Source of the DNA: Phenylobacterium sp. | GTDB lineage: Bacteria; Pseudomonadota; Alphaproteobacteria; Caulobacterales; Caulobacteraceae | Assembly (NCBI RefSeq): GCF_004297125.1 | Contig: NZ_SCVD01000025.1 | Coordinates: 62,001-126,000, forward strand | Length of the DNA: 64,000 nucleotides | Direction: 5' to 3' | In this document: positions 46,220-54,339 of the stretch, piece by piece | How positions within the stretch are numbered: the stretch's first letter is position 1 | Layout: each line of letters begins with the position of its first letter | Made by a program: the position numbers and the translations under genes | Notes under the pieces: generated by a model | Told to the model about the DNA's origin: nothing | The model's input: only the letters and a program-made list of their open reading frames with translations | Database searches by the model: none

Positions 46220-47808
46220 TGTGGCGGCTGGGGGCGGTTCGGTTAGTGGTGGTGTGGGCTTTCATCGCCAATTGTCTTGGTGGTTTGGGACTGCTCCTGC
46301 TGGGCATTCGCTCCGAGGATATTCCGCCGTTCTGGGGGAACGTCTCGCTCATCGTCGCGACCCTGGTGGGCGGTGCATTCGGCTACTTCGCCTGGCTCGG
46401 GAGCACGGTCACGACCGCGCCCACCGTGCATGGGAGCGCCGCGTTCGGCGAGACGCGGAAGGCCCGCGCGGCGCTCGGCGGATTGCATGGTCTGATCGTG
46501 GGCCGCGCGCCGGAGCATTGGCTGATGCGCTACGACGGACCGGCGCATCTGCTGACCTTGGCGCCGACCCGGTCGGGCAAGGGCGTCGGCGTGATCATCC
46601 CGAACCTGCTGACGGTCGATCGCTCGGTGATTTGCGTCGATCCGAAGGGCGAAAACGCGCGGATAACCGCGCGGGCGCGCGCCGGCTTTGGGCCGGTCCA
46701 TGTGCTGGATCCGTTCGGCGCGTCCGGCGAGCCGACCTCGGGGTTCAATCCATTGGTGCACTTCGATCCGGCGAGCCTCGACGTCGCCGAGGATGCCGCG
46801 CTGATCGCCGAGGCGCTGGTCTACGACCTACCGGGCCAAGTGGGCGACGCGCATTGGAACGAAGAGGCCAAGGCGCTGATCGCCGGGATCATCCTGCACG
46901 TCGTGACCACCGCACCGTTGGAAGGCCGTACGCTCGGCGCCGTGCGGGACCTGCTGACGACGGCGCCGGATCGCTTCGAAGCGACGTTGCGGGACATGCA
47001 GCGTAACCCCGCCGCGGGTGGCTTGGTGGCGCGAGCCGCGAACCGGCATCTTGGGAAGAGCGACCGTGAGGCGACCGGCGTGCTGTCGTCGGCGCAGCGG
47101 CACACCCACTTTCTCGACAGTCCGCGCATGGTCGCGGCGCTGGCGCGGTCGGACTTTGCGTTTCGGGATCTACGCGACGGCGTCGTCAGCGTCTTCCTGG
47201 TGCTGCCGCCGGATCGGCTGGCGGCCTATGCGCGCTGGCTACGGCTGCTCGTGACGCAGGCGCTGAACGAGCTGGCGCGGGCAGGCTCCGCTAACGGTGG
47301 CGACGATGGGCGGGTACTGTTCCTGCTGGACGAATTCGCGGCGCTGGGGCGGCTGGAGCCGATCGAGCGGGCCTATGGCCTAATGGCCGGCTACGGCGTG
47401 CAGCTCTGGGCGATCTTGCAGGACCTGCATCAGCTCAAGGCCACCTATGGCGAACGCGCTGGCACCTTCATGTCCAACGCCGGCGTCATCCAGGTCTTCA
47501 ATGTCGCCGACATCGACACCGCAAGCTGGGTGTCGCGTACGCTCGGCGTCAGCACCGAGGCCTTCTACACGAGTGGTTCGACGGAGAGTTCGGGCAGCTC
47601 CTGGGGTGGCCAGGGCGGAAGCACACAGTCGAGCTCCGGGACATCGTCCACGCTCAACTATGCGAAGCGCGATCTGCTCACGCCGGACGAGGTCATGCGG
47701 CTGCCGGACCACGTCATGATCCTGCTGCGGCCGGGGCGCTCGCCGCTGCTGGTGTCGAAGGTGCGCTACTACGCGGAGGCGGAGTTCGCCGGACTCTATG
47801 ACGCGTAG
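46219..47808 (+). CDS. traG: Type IV coupling protein TraG/VirD4
   Basis: A 529-residue membrane-anchored ATPase. Two N-terminal hydrophobic helices (VVVWAFIANCLGGLGLLLLG and VSLIVATLVGGAFGYFAW) precede Walker A APTRSGKGVGV and Walker B LFLLDEFAALG; TraG-specific stretches such as DPKGENARITA and GYGVQLWAILQDLHQLKATYG are present. It would link the TraA-DNA complex to a type IV secretion channel. A Ser/Gly-rich loop (SGSTESSGSSWGGQGGSTQSS) is unusual. No channel genes follow in the window. Confidence 0.93.
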   Translation: MWRLGAVRLVVVWAFIANCLGGLGLLLLGIRSEDIPPFWGNVSLIVATLVGGAFGYFAWLGSTVTTAPTVHGSAAFGETRKARAALGGLHGLIVGRAPEHWLMRYDGPAHLLTLAPTRSGKGVGVIIPNLLTVDRSVICVDPKGENARITARARAGFGPVHVLDPFGASGEPTSGFNPLVHFDPASLDVAEDAALIAEALVYDLPGQVGDAHWNEEAKALIAGIILHVVTTAPLEGRTLGAVRDLLTTAPDRFEATLRDMQRNPAAGGLVARAANRHLGKSDREATGVLSSAQRHTHFLDSPRMVAALARSDFAFRDLRDGVVSVFLVLPPDRLAAYARWLRLLVTQALNELARAGSANGGDDGRVLFLLDEFAALGRLEPIERAYGLMAGYGVQLWAILQDLHQLKATYGERAGTFMSNAGVIQVFNVADIDTASWVSRTLGVSTEAFYTSGSTESSGSSWGGQGGSTQSSSGTSSTLNYAKRDLLTPDEVMRLPDHVMILLRPGRSPLLVSKVRYYAEAEFAGLYDA

Positions 47809-47824
47809 AGCTAGCGCCCCGACT

Positions 47825-48073
47825 CTAGACCGTGCCATCGCTCTTTAGCTTCAGCCGGACGCCCGGCCCAAGATCGCCTTCAGGCGTGAGAAATACGATG
47901 CCGTGCGCTTCCAACTGCGCCTGAAGCCGGTCTCTCGTTCCGGCCTGCAGGCCACCCTTATTGGTCTCGAAGCGGAGGATCGTGGAGTCCGCGACGCCAG
48001 TACGCGATGCGAGTTCGCGAACGCTGATTCCAAGCGCCGCCCTCGCCATCCTGATCTGGGCGGGCACGATCAT
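47825..48073 (-). CDS. XRE-family helix-turn-helix regulator
   Basis: An 82-residue protein almost entirely made of a Cro/CI-type helix-turn-helix: QIRMARAALGISVRELASRTGVADSTILRFETNKGG, then a short C-terminal tail. It faces the convergent traG gene and is divergent from the small gene at 48199. Direct repeats in the shared upstream region (48080-48091 and 48123-48134) are candidate operators. Confidence 0.88.
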   Translation of the reverse strand: MIVPAQIRMARAALGISVRELASRTGVADSTILRFETNKGGLQAGTRDRLQAQLEAHGIVFLTPEGDLGPGVRLKLKSDGTV

Positions 48074-48079
48074 GTCAGC

Positions 48080-48134
48080 GAAATTCTCCGACTACTTGCG
48101 GATTTCCGTTGACTTTCTCGGTGAAATCCTCCGA
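48080..48134. promoter_or_regulatory. Direct repeats between the XRE gene and its divergent neighbour
   Basis: GAAATTCTCCGA (48080-48091) and GAAATCCTCCGA (48123-48134) differ at one of 12 positions. The first copy sits a few bases upstream of the XRE start. Autoregulation through these sites is a plausible inference. Confidence 0.35.
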
Positions 48135-48198
48135 ATTGTACGCGAGATTCGGTGAGAAACCAGCGCCAGCAGGCGATCCTGCCGGAAGGTAGTCGGAC

Positions 48199-48597
48199 AT
48201 GCTCAAGATCAAGAATGACTCCACCATCGTCAATCGCCGAGCTCTCCTCGCTGGCGCCTCGGCGACGCCCCTCATCCCTGTCGCGGACTTCAGCGCGCTT
48301 CCGCATCAGTTCGACCGATGGGTCGCAGAGGCCTACGCGACGATGGACCTGGCATGGAGCATCCCGGAAGAGCCGGAGGGTCCCCGCGACCGGCTCTTCC
48401 AACGCGTCGATGAACTTGACCGGTTGATCTTGCGGACGCCATCTCTCGACGAACCGGCGATCCGCGCCAAATTCGGCTTTCTGCGTTGGATCGCAAAGAA
48501 CGACGCCGACCCGGACGAACGAATCGCCCTGGACCACCTTGGCGAGTTCATCCGCCAACACTGCACAGGCCCCTGGGACCTCTACACGCCGCGCTAG
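48199..48597 (+). CDS. Small protein with Tat-like leader, unknown function
   Basis: A 132-residue protein. The N-terminus NRRALLAGASATPLIPVADFSAL resembles a twin-arginine leader; the rest is acidic and helical (DRLFQRVDELDRLILRTPSLDEPAIRAKFGFLRW). A second protein with an analogous leader is encoded at 49065-49586. I do not recognise a domain. Such short genes are frequent in alphaproteobacterial integrative elements. Confidence 0.7.
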   Translation: MLKIKNDSTIVNRRALLAGASATPLIPVADFSALPHQFDRWVAEAYATMDLAWSIPEEPEGPRDRLFQRVDELDRLILRTPSLDEPAIRAKFGFLRWIAKNDADPDERIALDHLGEFIRQHCTGPWDLYTPR

Positions 48598-48624
48598 GCG
48601 CCGGCCCAGCCGTGGAGTGCAGTC

Positions 48625-49050
48625 ATGACCTCTTCAGCCCATATTCGCAGCGTCCGCTACCTCGATTTTGGAACCTCGTACGTCGAGGCGGCCAGGGGAC
48701 TCCTTCGCCTCCCGAACTTCGAGCGTGTCCGCACGCCCTTCTACGGCCTGCTGGGGCACGGCCTCGAACTCGGCCTCAAGGGCGTCATCGCGCGCGGCGG
48801 ATGTGATGACGAACGCCTGATGTGGCTCGGACACGATCTCGACTGGGCGTGGCATCTGGCTCAGGGGCAAGACAGCGTGGGGTCGATCGAGGTCGAGAGG
48901 GTTGGCGCGGTGATCGGCGGGCTCAGCCGACCGCATCAGGCCCAGGCTTTCCGCTACCCCGCGTATCTATCCTGGCGGCTTCCGGACCCCGGCGCCGCGA
49001 TGTCGGCCGCCCAACTCTACTTGGGCGGCGCGCGCCGCCTCGGTTATTAG
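48625..49050 (+). CDS. Hypothetical protein with a HEPN-like segment
   Basis: A 141-residue protein. The stretch PFYGLLGHGLELGLKGVIARGG...LMWLGHDLDWAWHLAQG has the helix pattern of HEPN domains (hydrophobic helix with E-L-x-L-K, then GHDL), though the RNase motif R-x4-6-H is not evident. It starts 27 bases after the preceding gene and is probably co-transcribed. Function unknown; a toxin-antitoxin or defence role would be speculation. Confidence 0.65.
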   Translation: MTSSAHIRSVRYLDFGTSYVEAARGLLRLPNFERVRTPFYGLLGHGLELGLKGVIARGGCDDERLMWLGHDLDWAWHLAQGQDSVGSIEVERVGAVIGGLSRPHQAQAFRYPAYLSWRLPDPGAAMSAAQLYLGGARRLGY

Positions 49051-49064
49051 GCCGGGAGGCGATG

Positions 49065-49586
49065 ATGACCGATCTTCCCGAACCTCGCGGCCCTCAGCTC
49101 TCCCGCCGCGCCGTGCTCTCGGCGCCAGCTGGCTTGGCGGCGCCGGCCCTCGCCGACATGCCGGGCGACGATTGCGTCGCGGTCTGCCGGACCTGGCTGG
49201 CGAACAAGGCCGAGATGATGCGGTTGCTCGACCGCTGGGCGGAAATCGAAGACCGACTCATGGATGCCGGCCGGTTGGCGGGATCAGGCCATGTGTCGGG
49301 GGACATCCACCAAGCGGCGCCGCTACGCGCGATCGACGCGCGGCTAGATGAACTGAGGGCTGAGCGCGAGCTGTTGGCCCCCAAGCTTTCGGCCTTGAAG
49401 GCGACGACGCGTGAGGCCGTCATGCTGAAGCTCGACGTGGTGACGGCGGAGTTGTTCGTGCAGGACTTTCCCGTCATCTACGGCTTGCTTCATACCGCCG
49501 TCCGGGAGCTCGACGCCCTGTGGCGACCCGACAATGGCCAGGTCGCTGGGCGGATCGCTCTCGCTCGGCGCGCAATCCCTAGGTGA
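49065..49586 (+). CDS. Protein with Tat-like leader and helical body, unknown function
   Basis: A 173-residue protein. The N-terminus LSRRAVLSAPAGLAAPALADMPG resembles a twin-arginine leader, followed by a coiled-coil-like body (LLDRWAEIEDRLMDAG..., LDELRAERELLAPKLSALKATTREAV). GGGAGG precedes tandem ATG codons at 49062 and 49065; the second is better spaced. The leader type is shared with the product of 48199-48597. The XRE gene follows after 4 bases. Confidence 0.7.
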   Translation: MTDLPEPRGPQLSRRAVLSAPAGLAAPALADMPGDDCVAVCRTWLANKAEMMRLLDRWAEIEDRLMDAGRLAGSGHVSGDIHQAAPLRAIDARLDELRAERELLAPKLSALKATTREAVMLKLDVVTAELFVQDFPVIYGLLHTAVRELDALWRPDNGQVAGRIALARRAIPR

Positions 49587-49590
49587 GACC

Positions 49591-50022
49591 ATGGCTCTGA
49601 AACCCGAGATTCTCCGCCATCCGATCGATACGGCCGTCGGCGCGCGTATCCGCATGACCCGTAAGGCGCGAGGCGTCAGCCAGAATGCCCTGGCGGAGTC
49701 TGTCGGCCTGACGTTCCAGCAGATCCAGAAGTATGAGAAGGGCGCCAACCGCGTCAGCGCGTCGAAGCTGGCCGAGATCGCCGACTTCCTGAAGGTGCCC
49801 GTGGCCGAGCTTTTCGGCGCCGAAGGTGCGGGCAGCGGGTTGACGGATGAACTGGCCGAACTCCTGGGCGAGCCCGGCGCGCTCCAACTTCTGAAGACAT
49901 ACTGCCGGCTGCCGCGGTCGCAGCAGTCGGCGCTGGTTGGGTTTCTCGGCACGTTGCCGACCGGTCACGATGACGACCAGTTGTGTGAAGTTTCAGAGCA
50001 GCGTGTCGCCGCAAGGTCCTGA
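49591..50022 (+). CDS. XRE-family transcriptional regulator
   Basis: A 143-residue regulator with a Cro/CI helix-turn-helix (VGARIRMTRKARGVSQNALAESVGLTFQQIQKYEKGANRVSASKLAEIADFLKV, roughly residues 16-69) and a helical tail with ALQLLKTYCRLPRSQQSALVGFLGTL. This architecture is common in alphaproteobacterial regulators near mobile elements. It ends a run of four closely spaced plus-strand genes. Confidence 0.9.
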   Translation: MALKPEILRHPIDTAVGARIRMTRKARGVSQNALAESVGLTFQQIQKYEKGANRVSASKLAEIADFLKVPVAELFGAEGAGSGLTDELAELLGEPGALQLLKTYCRLPRSQQSALVGFLGTLPTGHDDDQLCEVSEQRVAARS

Positions 50023-50096
50023 AGGTCCTCTGAGCTGACGTTGGGAGAGTCAGCTTTACGCCTGGCAGCGACTGGGGGCTGGTTTCCCTCGTACGG

Positions 50097-50411
50097 TTAG
50101 CTTGCTATCGCCCTTAGAGCCTTTTCCATGGAAAAGTTGCCCGTACTCCCATCCTCGAAAGTCACGCCATAGCATCGCGTGGTGTAGCCTGGGCCCCGAT
50201 CGTGTGTGGGATGGAAGGATCGCGGAAATGATCGCAATTCCCAGCCGGTCTTGGCGCAGTAGTCCTCGTAAATGGCCCGAATGTCAGCCAAGTCGCCCCC
50301 GGAAAATGCCTGATTCAGCTCTTGGCCATTTAGGATAAGCGTAAAATGCTCTTTGGCGGCTGTAACGGTCCCGAAGACCCTTCCAGTCTTTAGTGACACT
50401 GATCTCGCCAT
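50097..50411 (-). CDS. DUF3223 (DCL-like) protein
   Basis: A 104-residue protein. AAKEHFTLILNGQEL, LADIRAIYEDYCAKTGWEL and RCYGVTFEDGSTGNFSMEKALRAI follow the pattern of DUF3223, the domain of plant DCL proteins, which act in plastid rRNA maturation; bacterial members are uncharacterised. It starts 57 bases after the subtilase stop on the same strand and may be the third gene of that operon. Confidence 0.65.
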   Translation of the reverse strand: MARSVSLKTGRVFGTVTAAKEHFTLILNGQELNQAFSGGDLADIRAIYEDYCAKTGWELRSFPRSFHPTHDRGPGYTTRCYGVTFEDGSTGNFSMEKALRAIAS

Positions 50412-50468
50412 GACAAATCTCCATAGTGGCCTCGCTATCTAGCGGGCGGCGGCATCCACCAATTAGAA

Positions 50469-52976
50469 TCAGACACGCGGAGTAATGCGTGCAGCGGTCC
50501 TGATGTCGGCGATCTGTGTACCGAGCGCCTGGAGGTTTTGACGCATATCGGTGAAAACCGGCTGTTCGGCCTCCGGGTCGCTGATGGTGACGATCGCCGT
50601 GAATGGCACGCCCTCTTCGGGCATGACCTCCCCCGCGCGGGTCAAATAATCGACGAACAGCCGCCAGTTCGACGACGGGCCGAGACCCTGCGGGAAGGTT
50701 TTGGCCAGAACCTTGACCGGGCTCCACTTCAGGTCGTGCTCGATCAGCTCCGCTTCAACGGCCGGCGATTCCCGTTTTGACGGGAGATAGAGCGGTTCAA
50801 GTCGACCCTTCCAGCCTCCGCCGGCCTGCTCCTGCTGCAAGGTGGCGTTGATGTTCACCCGCACGAACTCCGAACCGAACCGCGCATCCAGCGGCGGTGT
50901 GGAGACAAGGGTGATCTTCGCCCGGCCCCGGCACTTGCCGCCTGGGCCCACCAGCGACGCCGGCCACGCAAAGCGGAAATTGATCTGCTGATCGCGCCGA
51001 ATACGCGAAGCAAAGACGAGCGTGATGGCGTGGTCGCCCGTTTCAAGAATCCGATCAGCCGACGGCGGCATGCCGAAGCCGACCATGTGCCGCGCAATTG
51101 GCGCGAGGGCCTTGGATTGCAGCGGCCCCGGCATTTCGGCGTGGTGGACCAGCAAACCGATCAAGGTCTCGCGCGAGACCTCCCCCTCAATGGCGTGGTC
51201 AAGCACGGCGGCGGTTTTCGCGGCGAGCGGCGAGGCGTAGCTGGTGCCGCAGCCATCGACGATCGCGCCATCGGGCAGGATCGAGAACAGCCCGTGCCCG
51301 AGGACGGGATGCTGGGAACCCGCTCCGCCGACATGCGCCAAGTCGGGCTTGACCCCAGCGCGCAGGCCGGGACCACGCCGACTGTAGCGCGTAGGCGCGA
51401 AGGGCAGGCAGCCGTCGTGCCCCGGAGGGTTCAACGCGGCGACGGCGACGTTGCGGGCGCTCTCGGCCGGTGTCAGCAAACCGTCGTTGCGGGCGTTAAC
51501 GAGATTGGCGAGCGCGGTGGTCGCGTCGGCCGGCCATTCGGCGCGGAGATCCTGAGGCTGGATATTTCCCGCTGAAATGAACACGACCGCGTTGTTGGTT
51601 TCAGCAATCTGGTCGAGCCGCGCGGCGTGGGGGCTGTACCGATCGGGTGCCGCCGGTTGCAGGATGTTCAGGCTCATGTTGAACACCCGCACGCCGTGCC
51701 GGGCGCGGGCGTCTGAAACGGCCGTTTCCATCTCGTCGAAGAACTGCGGCAACCCCTCGGGATAATAGGAGGCGAAGGCTCCGGCCTTGCGCTCATTCGG
51801 GAAGACGGCGACGTCCACCAGCTCCGCGCCATCGGGCTCAGGGCAGGTTTGCGCGCCGTTTAAAGCGCCGCCGACTGCGGCGAGGCCGCCGATGAAGGTG
51901 CCATGTGCGAGGTCGGCGTCTTCGTCGGCGAGAATGTCCCACCGATCGATCACCCAATCCGACAGCGCTTCGCTGATGCCGCCGTCGATGATGCCGAGCC
52001 GAGGATGGGTACGGCGGCTGTCGCGAATTGGGACGGTGACGTTGGTCGGCCGCGTGCGCGGCGTGGGCGTGGCCGAACCTGCCGCCCGGACGACGATGCC
52101 GGGCAGTTCGACTCGTCGCACGAGCGGATGGCTGTCCAGGAAGGCGAGCAGGCGGGCGTGGCGTTTGAGGTCGGGATTGAACACCGCGAGGTCGCGGCGG
52201 CGCTCGCTGAACGAGGTTTCATTCAGCCGCAAGACAGGTTGATCGCTGGATTGGTCGAGCCGGACGGAGAGGATCGGCTGCTTGTGGCGGTGATTTGGCA
52301 ACCGCTCCACCGCGAGCCCATAATCGAGAGCATTGAAGCCTGCGACGAAGCTCTCGGCGAGGCGACGATGGCCTGCGTCAAGGAGATCCCATTCCGACCG
52401 GGGCGGCGGGCTGTCGAACAGCTCGACCTGGTAGCTGCTGCCGGTCATCGGGTTTGAAAGCCATGCGACGGCTTCCTCTACCGAGAAGCTGCGGCGATCG
52501 GCAGGACCGTAGAGCTCGACCCGGTCGATGGCACCGGTTTCGCTCTTTCGGGCGGACGGGTGAGGCTCATCCTTCTGCTTCTGTTCGTTGTAGCGCATCT
52601 CCGTGTGGGTCTCGGCCTTGGCGATCTCGGCCGCGACTTGGAGGAGTGTGCCCGGACGGGCCTCAATGATCATGACGCCGAGATCGCCGCCGCCGACGGT
52701 AGGTGTGCGATCGTGGCGGAACAGGCTCGCAACCGGCCGGTGACTTTTCGCCCAAGCTTCACGGCGCAGAATGACCTTCACAAAGCCCACGTCGCCTTGC
52801 GACTGAGCGCTGAGGACGCCGGAGATGGTGTCGATCTGGCTCATGAGGGCAGTGCGATGCGCAACGAACTCGGCGTCGCGATGCGCGAAGAAGTCCTTTC
52901 GGCCCCCGCCGCCCCCCGCTTCGCGGGCCTCCTCATAGTTTTCTGGATTGAGGACGATCTGGATCGGACTAGCCAT
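50469..52976 (-). CDS. Subtilase (S8) family serine protease paired with an AAA ATPase
   Basis: An 835-residue protease without a signal peptide, so probably cytosolic. The catalytic triad is D331 in LGIIDGG, H358 in AHGTFIGG and S579 in GTSYASPLAA; VFISAGN supplies the oxyanion Asn. The N-terminal ~320 residues (starting with IQIVLNPENYEEAREAGGGGG and containing VKVILRREAWAKSHRP) and the C-terminal ~200 residues are not assigned. Its start overlaps the upstream AAA gene by 8 bases. Pairs of this type recur on mobile elements and near defence genes; the target is unknown. Confidence 0.9.
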   Translation of the reverse strand: MASPIQIVLNPENYEEAREAGGGGGRKDFFAHRDAEFVAHRTALMSQIDTISGVLSAQSQGDVGFVKVILRREAWAKSHRPVASLFRHDRTPTVGGGDLGVMIIEARPGTLLQVAAEIAKAETHTEMRYNEQKQKDEPHPSARKSETGAIDRVELYGPADRRSFSVEEAVAWLSNPMTGSSYQVELFDSPPPRSEWDLLDAGHRRLAESFVAGFNALDYGLAVERLPNHRHKQPILSVRLDQSSDQPVLRLNETSFSERRRDLAVFNPDLKRHARLLAFLDSHPLVRRVELPGIVVRAAGSATPTPRTRPTNVTVPIRDSRRTHPRLGIIDGGISEALSDWVIDRWDILADEDADLAHGTFIGGLAAVGGALNGAQTCPEPDGAELVDVAVFPNERKAGAFASYYPEGLPQFFDEMETAVSDARARHGVRVFNMSLNILQPAAPDRYSPHAARLDQIAETNNAVVFISAGNIQPQDLRAEWPADATTALANLVNARNDGLLTPAESARNVAVAALNPPGHDGCLPFAPTRYSRRGPGLRAGVKPDLAHVGGAGSQHPVLGHGLFSILPDGAIVDGCGTSYASPLAAKTAAVLDHAIEGEVSRETLIGLLVHHAEMPGPLQSKALAPIARHMVGFGMPPSADRILETGDHAITLVFASRIRRDQQINFRFAWPASLVGPGGKCRGRAKITLVSTPPLDARFGSEFVRVNINATLQQEQAGGGWKGRLEPLYLPSKRESPAVEAELIEHDLKWSPVKVLAKTFPQGLGPSSNWRLFVDYLTRAGEVMPEEGVPFTAIVTISDPEAEQPVFTDMRQNLQALGTQIADIRTAARITPRV

Positions 52977-54174
52977 TCAGCACCTCGCCGTCTCCGGACT
53001 TGGCTGCCCGGCCGAGCTGACGGCTGACCGTCGACTTGTCCTTGCCGGCGATCTCGCCGATGTCGGCCATCGAGAAGCCGAGGATTGGATCATCCCGCAT
53101 GGCCCGGAACAGATTGCTGGAGTCATCGAACAGCAGCGCGCGGCGTTCGCTTTGGACCCGAGCCGCGTTCAGTGTGGCGAACTGGCGGAGCGTATCGAGC
53201 AACCCGCGCTTGTCCTCCTCCCGTACTGTGGTGGCCTTCTTGTAGGTGCGCACGAGGGACTCGATCTCGGCGCCGGTCGAACCCTCGGTGAACCATGCGA
53301 TCAGACGCAAATGGATTTCCGGGGCCTTTACGGGGGGCATGAAATGGGCGGCGATCGCCTTCCGCATCTCGAAGTCCGGCCTCGGAATCTCAAGCTGAAC
53401 CTCGAACCGCCGCCAGACGGCCGTGTCCAAAAGCTTTGGATGGTTGGTGATTCCGATCGTGAACCCAATATCGCGGCGAACATCGAGGTTCTGCAGGAGC
53501 GCATTCACAACCCGCTTTATCTCTCCTACCTCCTGCGGGTCGTCTCGAACCTTCGCGATGGCGTCGAACTCGTCGAGTAGAAGAACGCAGCGATGGCGGT
53601 TCGCGAACGTGAACAGATTGCCGATGTTGCGCGCGGTGGTGCCCAGGAAGGACGACACCAGACCGTCCAGCTTCACTAGCACCACGGGAAGATCGAGCCG
53701 CTGGGCGATCCAAAGCGCCAGGCGGGTCTTCCCCGTTCCCGGCGCGCCGTAGATGAGGCAGGTCTTCGAAGGCCGGATGTCAATCTCGGATAGGGCTTCG
53801 AAGTTGGTCCATTCTTCGATGATGGTTTCGATGGCCTGGCTAACGGTTGCGTTGAAAAGCGGTGCTGTCGGCTGAATGTCCGCCGGAAAGATGACGTCCG
53901 CTAGCGCCGCCGCCGTTTCGCGATCGACAGGGACGGGTGTATTGCGCGTCAGAACCTCGCCGGCGAACTGCGTCTTGGAACGCTCAATGCGGCTCGGTGA
54001 CAGCTCCTTCGTCCGATCCGCCGTCGTCAGGATGCTGGTCAAGGCGGCGGACTGTTTCGACTCGCCATCCTTGGCCAGCGCATCGCGCAGGCGCTCGATC
54101 TGCTTGCGCAGGGCTGGTGACGCATCGGCCATAGCCGCGCGACATAAAGCCTGAACAATCGTGAAGTGTTCCAT
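52969..54174 (-). CDS. AAA ATPase paired with the subtilase
   Basis: A 401-residue AAA protein. Walker A is YGAPGTGKT (residues 142-150), Walker B is CVLLLDEFDAIA, and the sensor region includes GFTIGITNHPKLLDTAVWRRFE, the usual arginine-finger area. The N-terminal 110 residues may recognise a substrate; the C-terminus has a small helix-turn-helix-like stretch (SMADIGEIAGKDKSTVSRQLGRAAKSG) that could bind DNA. GAGGGG precedes the ATG. It probably remodels or presents proteins to the coupled protease, or gates its activity. Confidence 0.9.
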   Translation of the reverse strand: MEHFTIVQALCRAAMADASPALRKQIERLRDALAKDGESKQSAALTSILTTADRTKELSPSRIERSKTQFAGEVLTRNTPVPVDRETAAALADVIFPADIQPTAPLFNATVSQAIETIIEEWTNFEALSEIDIRPSKTCLIYGAPGTGKTRLALWIAQRLDLPVVLVKLDGLVSSFLGTTARNIGNLFTFANRHRCVLLLDEFDAIAKVRDDPQEVGEIKRVVNALLQNLDVRRDIGFTIGITNHPKLLDTAVWRRFEVQLEIPRPDFEMRKAIAAHFMPPVKAPEIHLRLIAWFTEGSTGAEIESLVRTYKKATTVREEDKRGLLDTLRQFATLNAARVQSERRALLFDDSSNLFRAMRDDPILGFSMADIGEIAGKDKSTVSRQLGRAAKSGDGEVLNG

Positions 54175-54216
54175 ACGCTACCCCTCGGTTTGTTGCGTCA
54201 TATAGCCGTTTCGATG

Positions 54217-54245
54217 CATATATCCCTATAGACGTTGCGTAGCAA
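54217..54245 (-). promoter_or_regulatory. Candidate promoter of the AAA-subtilase operon
   Basis: On the minus strand TTGCTA (54245-54240) and TATATG (54222-54217) are separated by 17 bases, a sigma-70-like spacing, about 43 bases upstream of the AAA start in an A/T-rich gap. The -35 box overlaps an inverted repeat, CGTTGC-GTA-GCAACG (54233-54247), which could be an operator. Confidence 0.4.
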
Positions 54246-54339
54246 CGATAGTTGGTCGCGTATTTTCTCAGATCGGTGCAACTTTGCGCATCACGTCATA
54301 TTGACGGCGCACACGCTCGGCGCGTCCGCCGCCCGAGCC

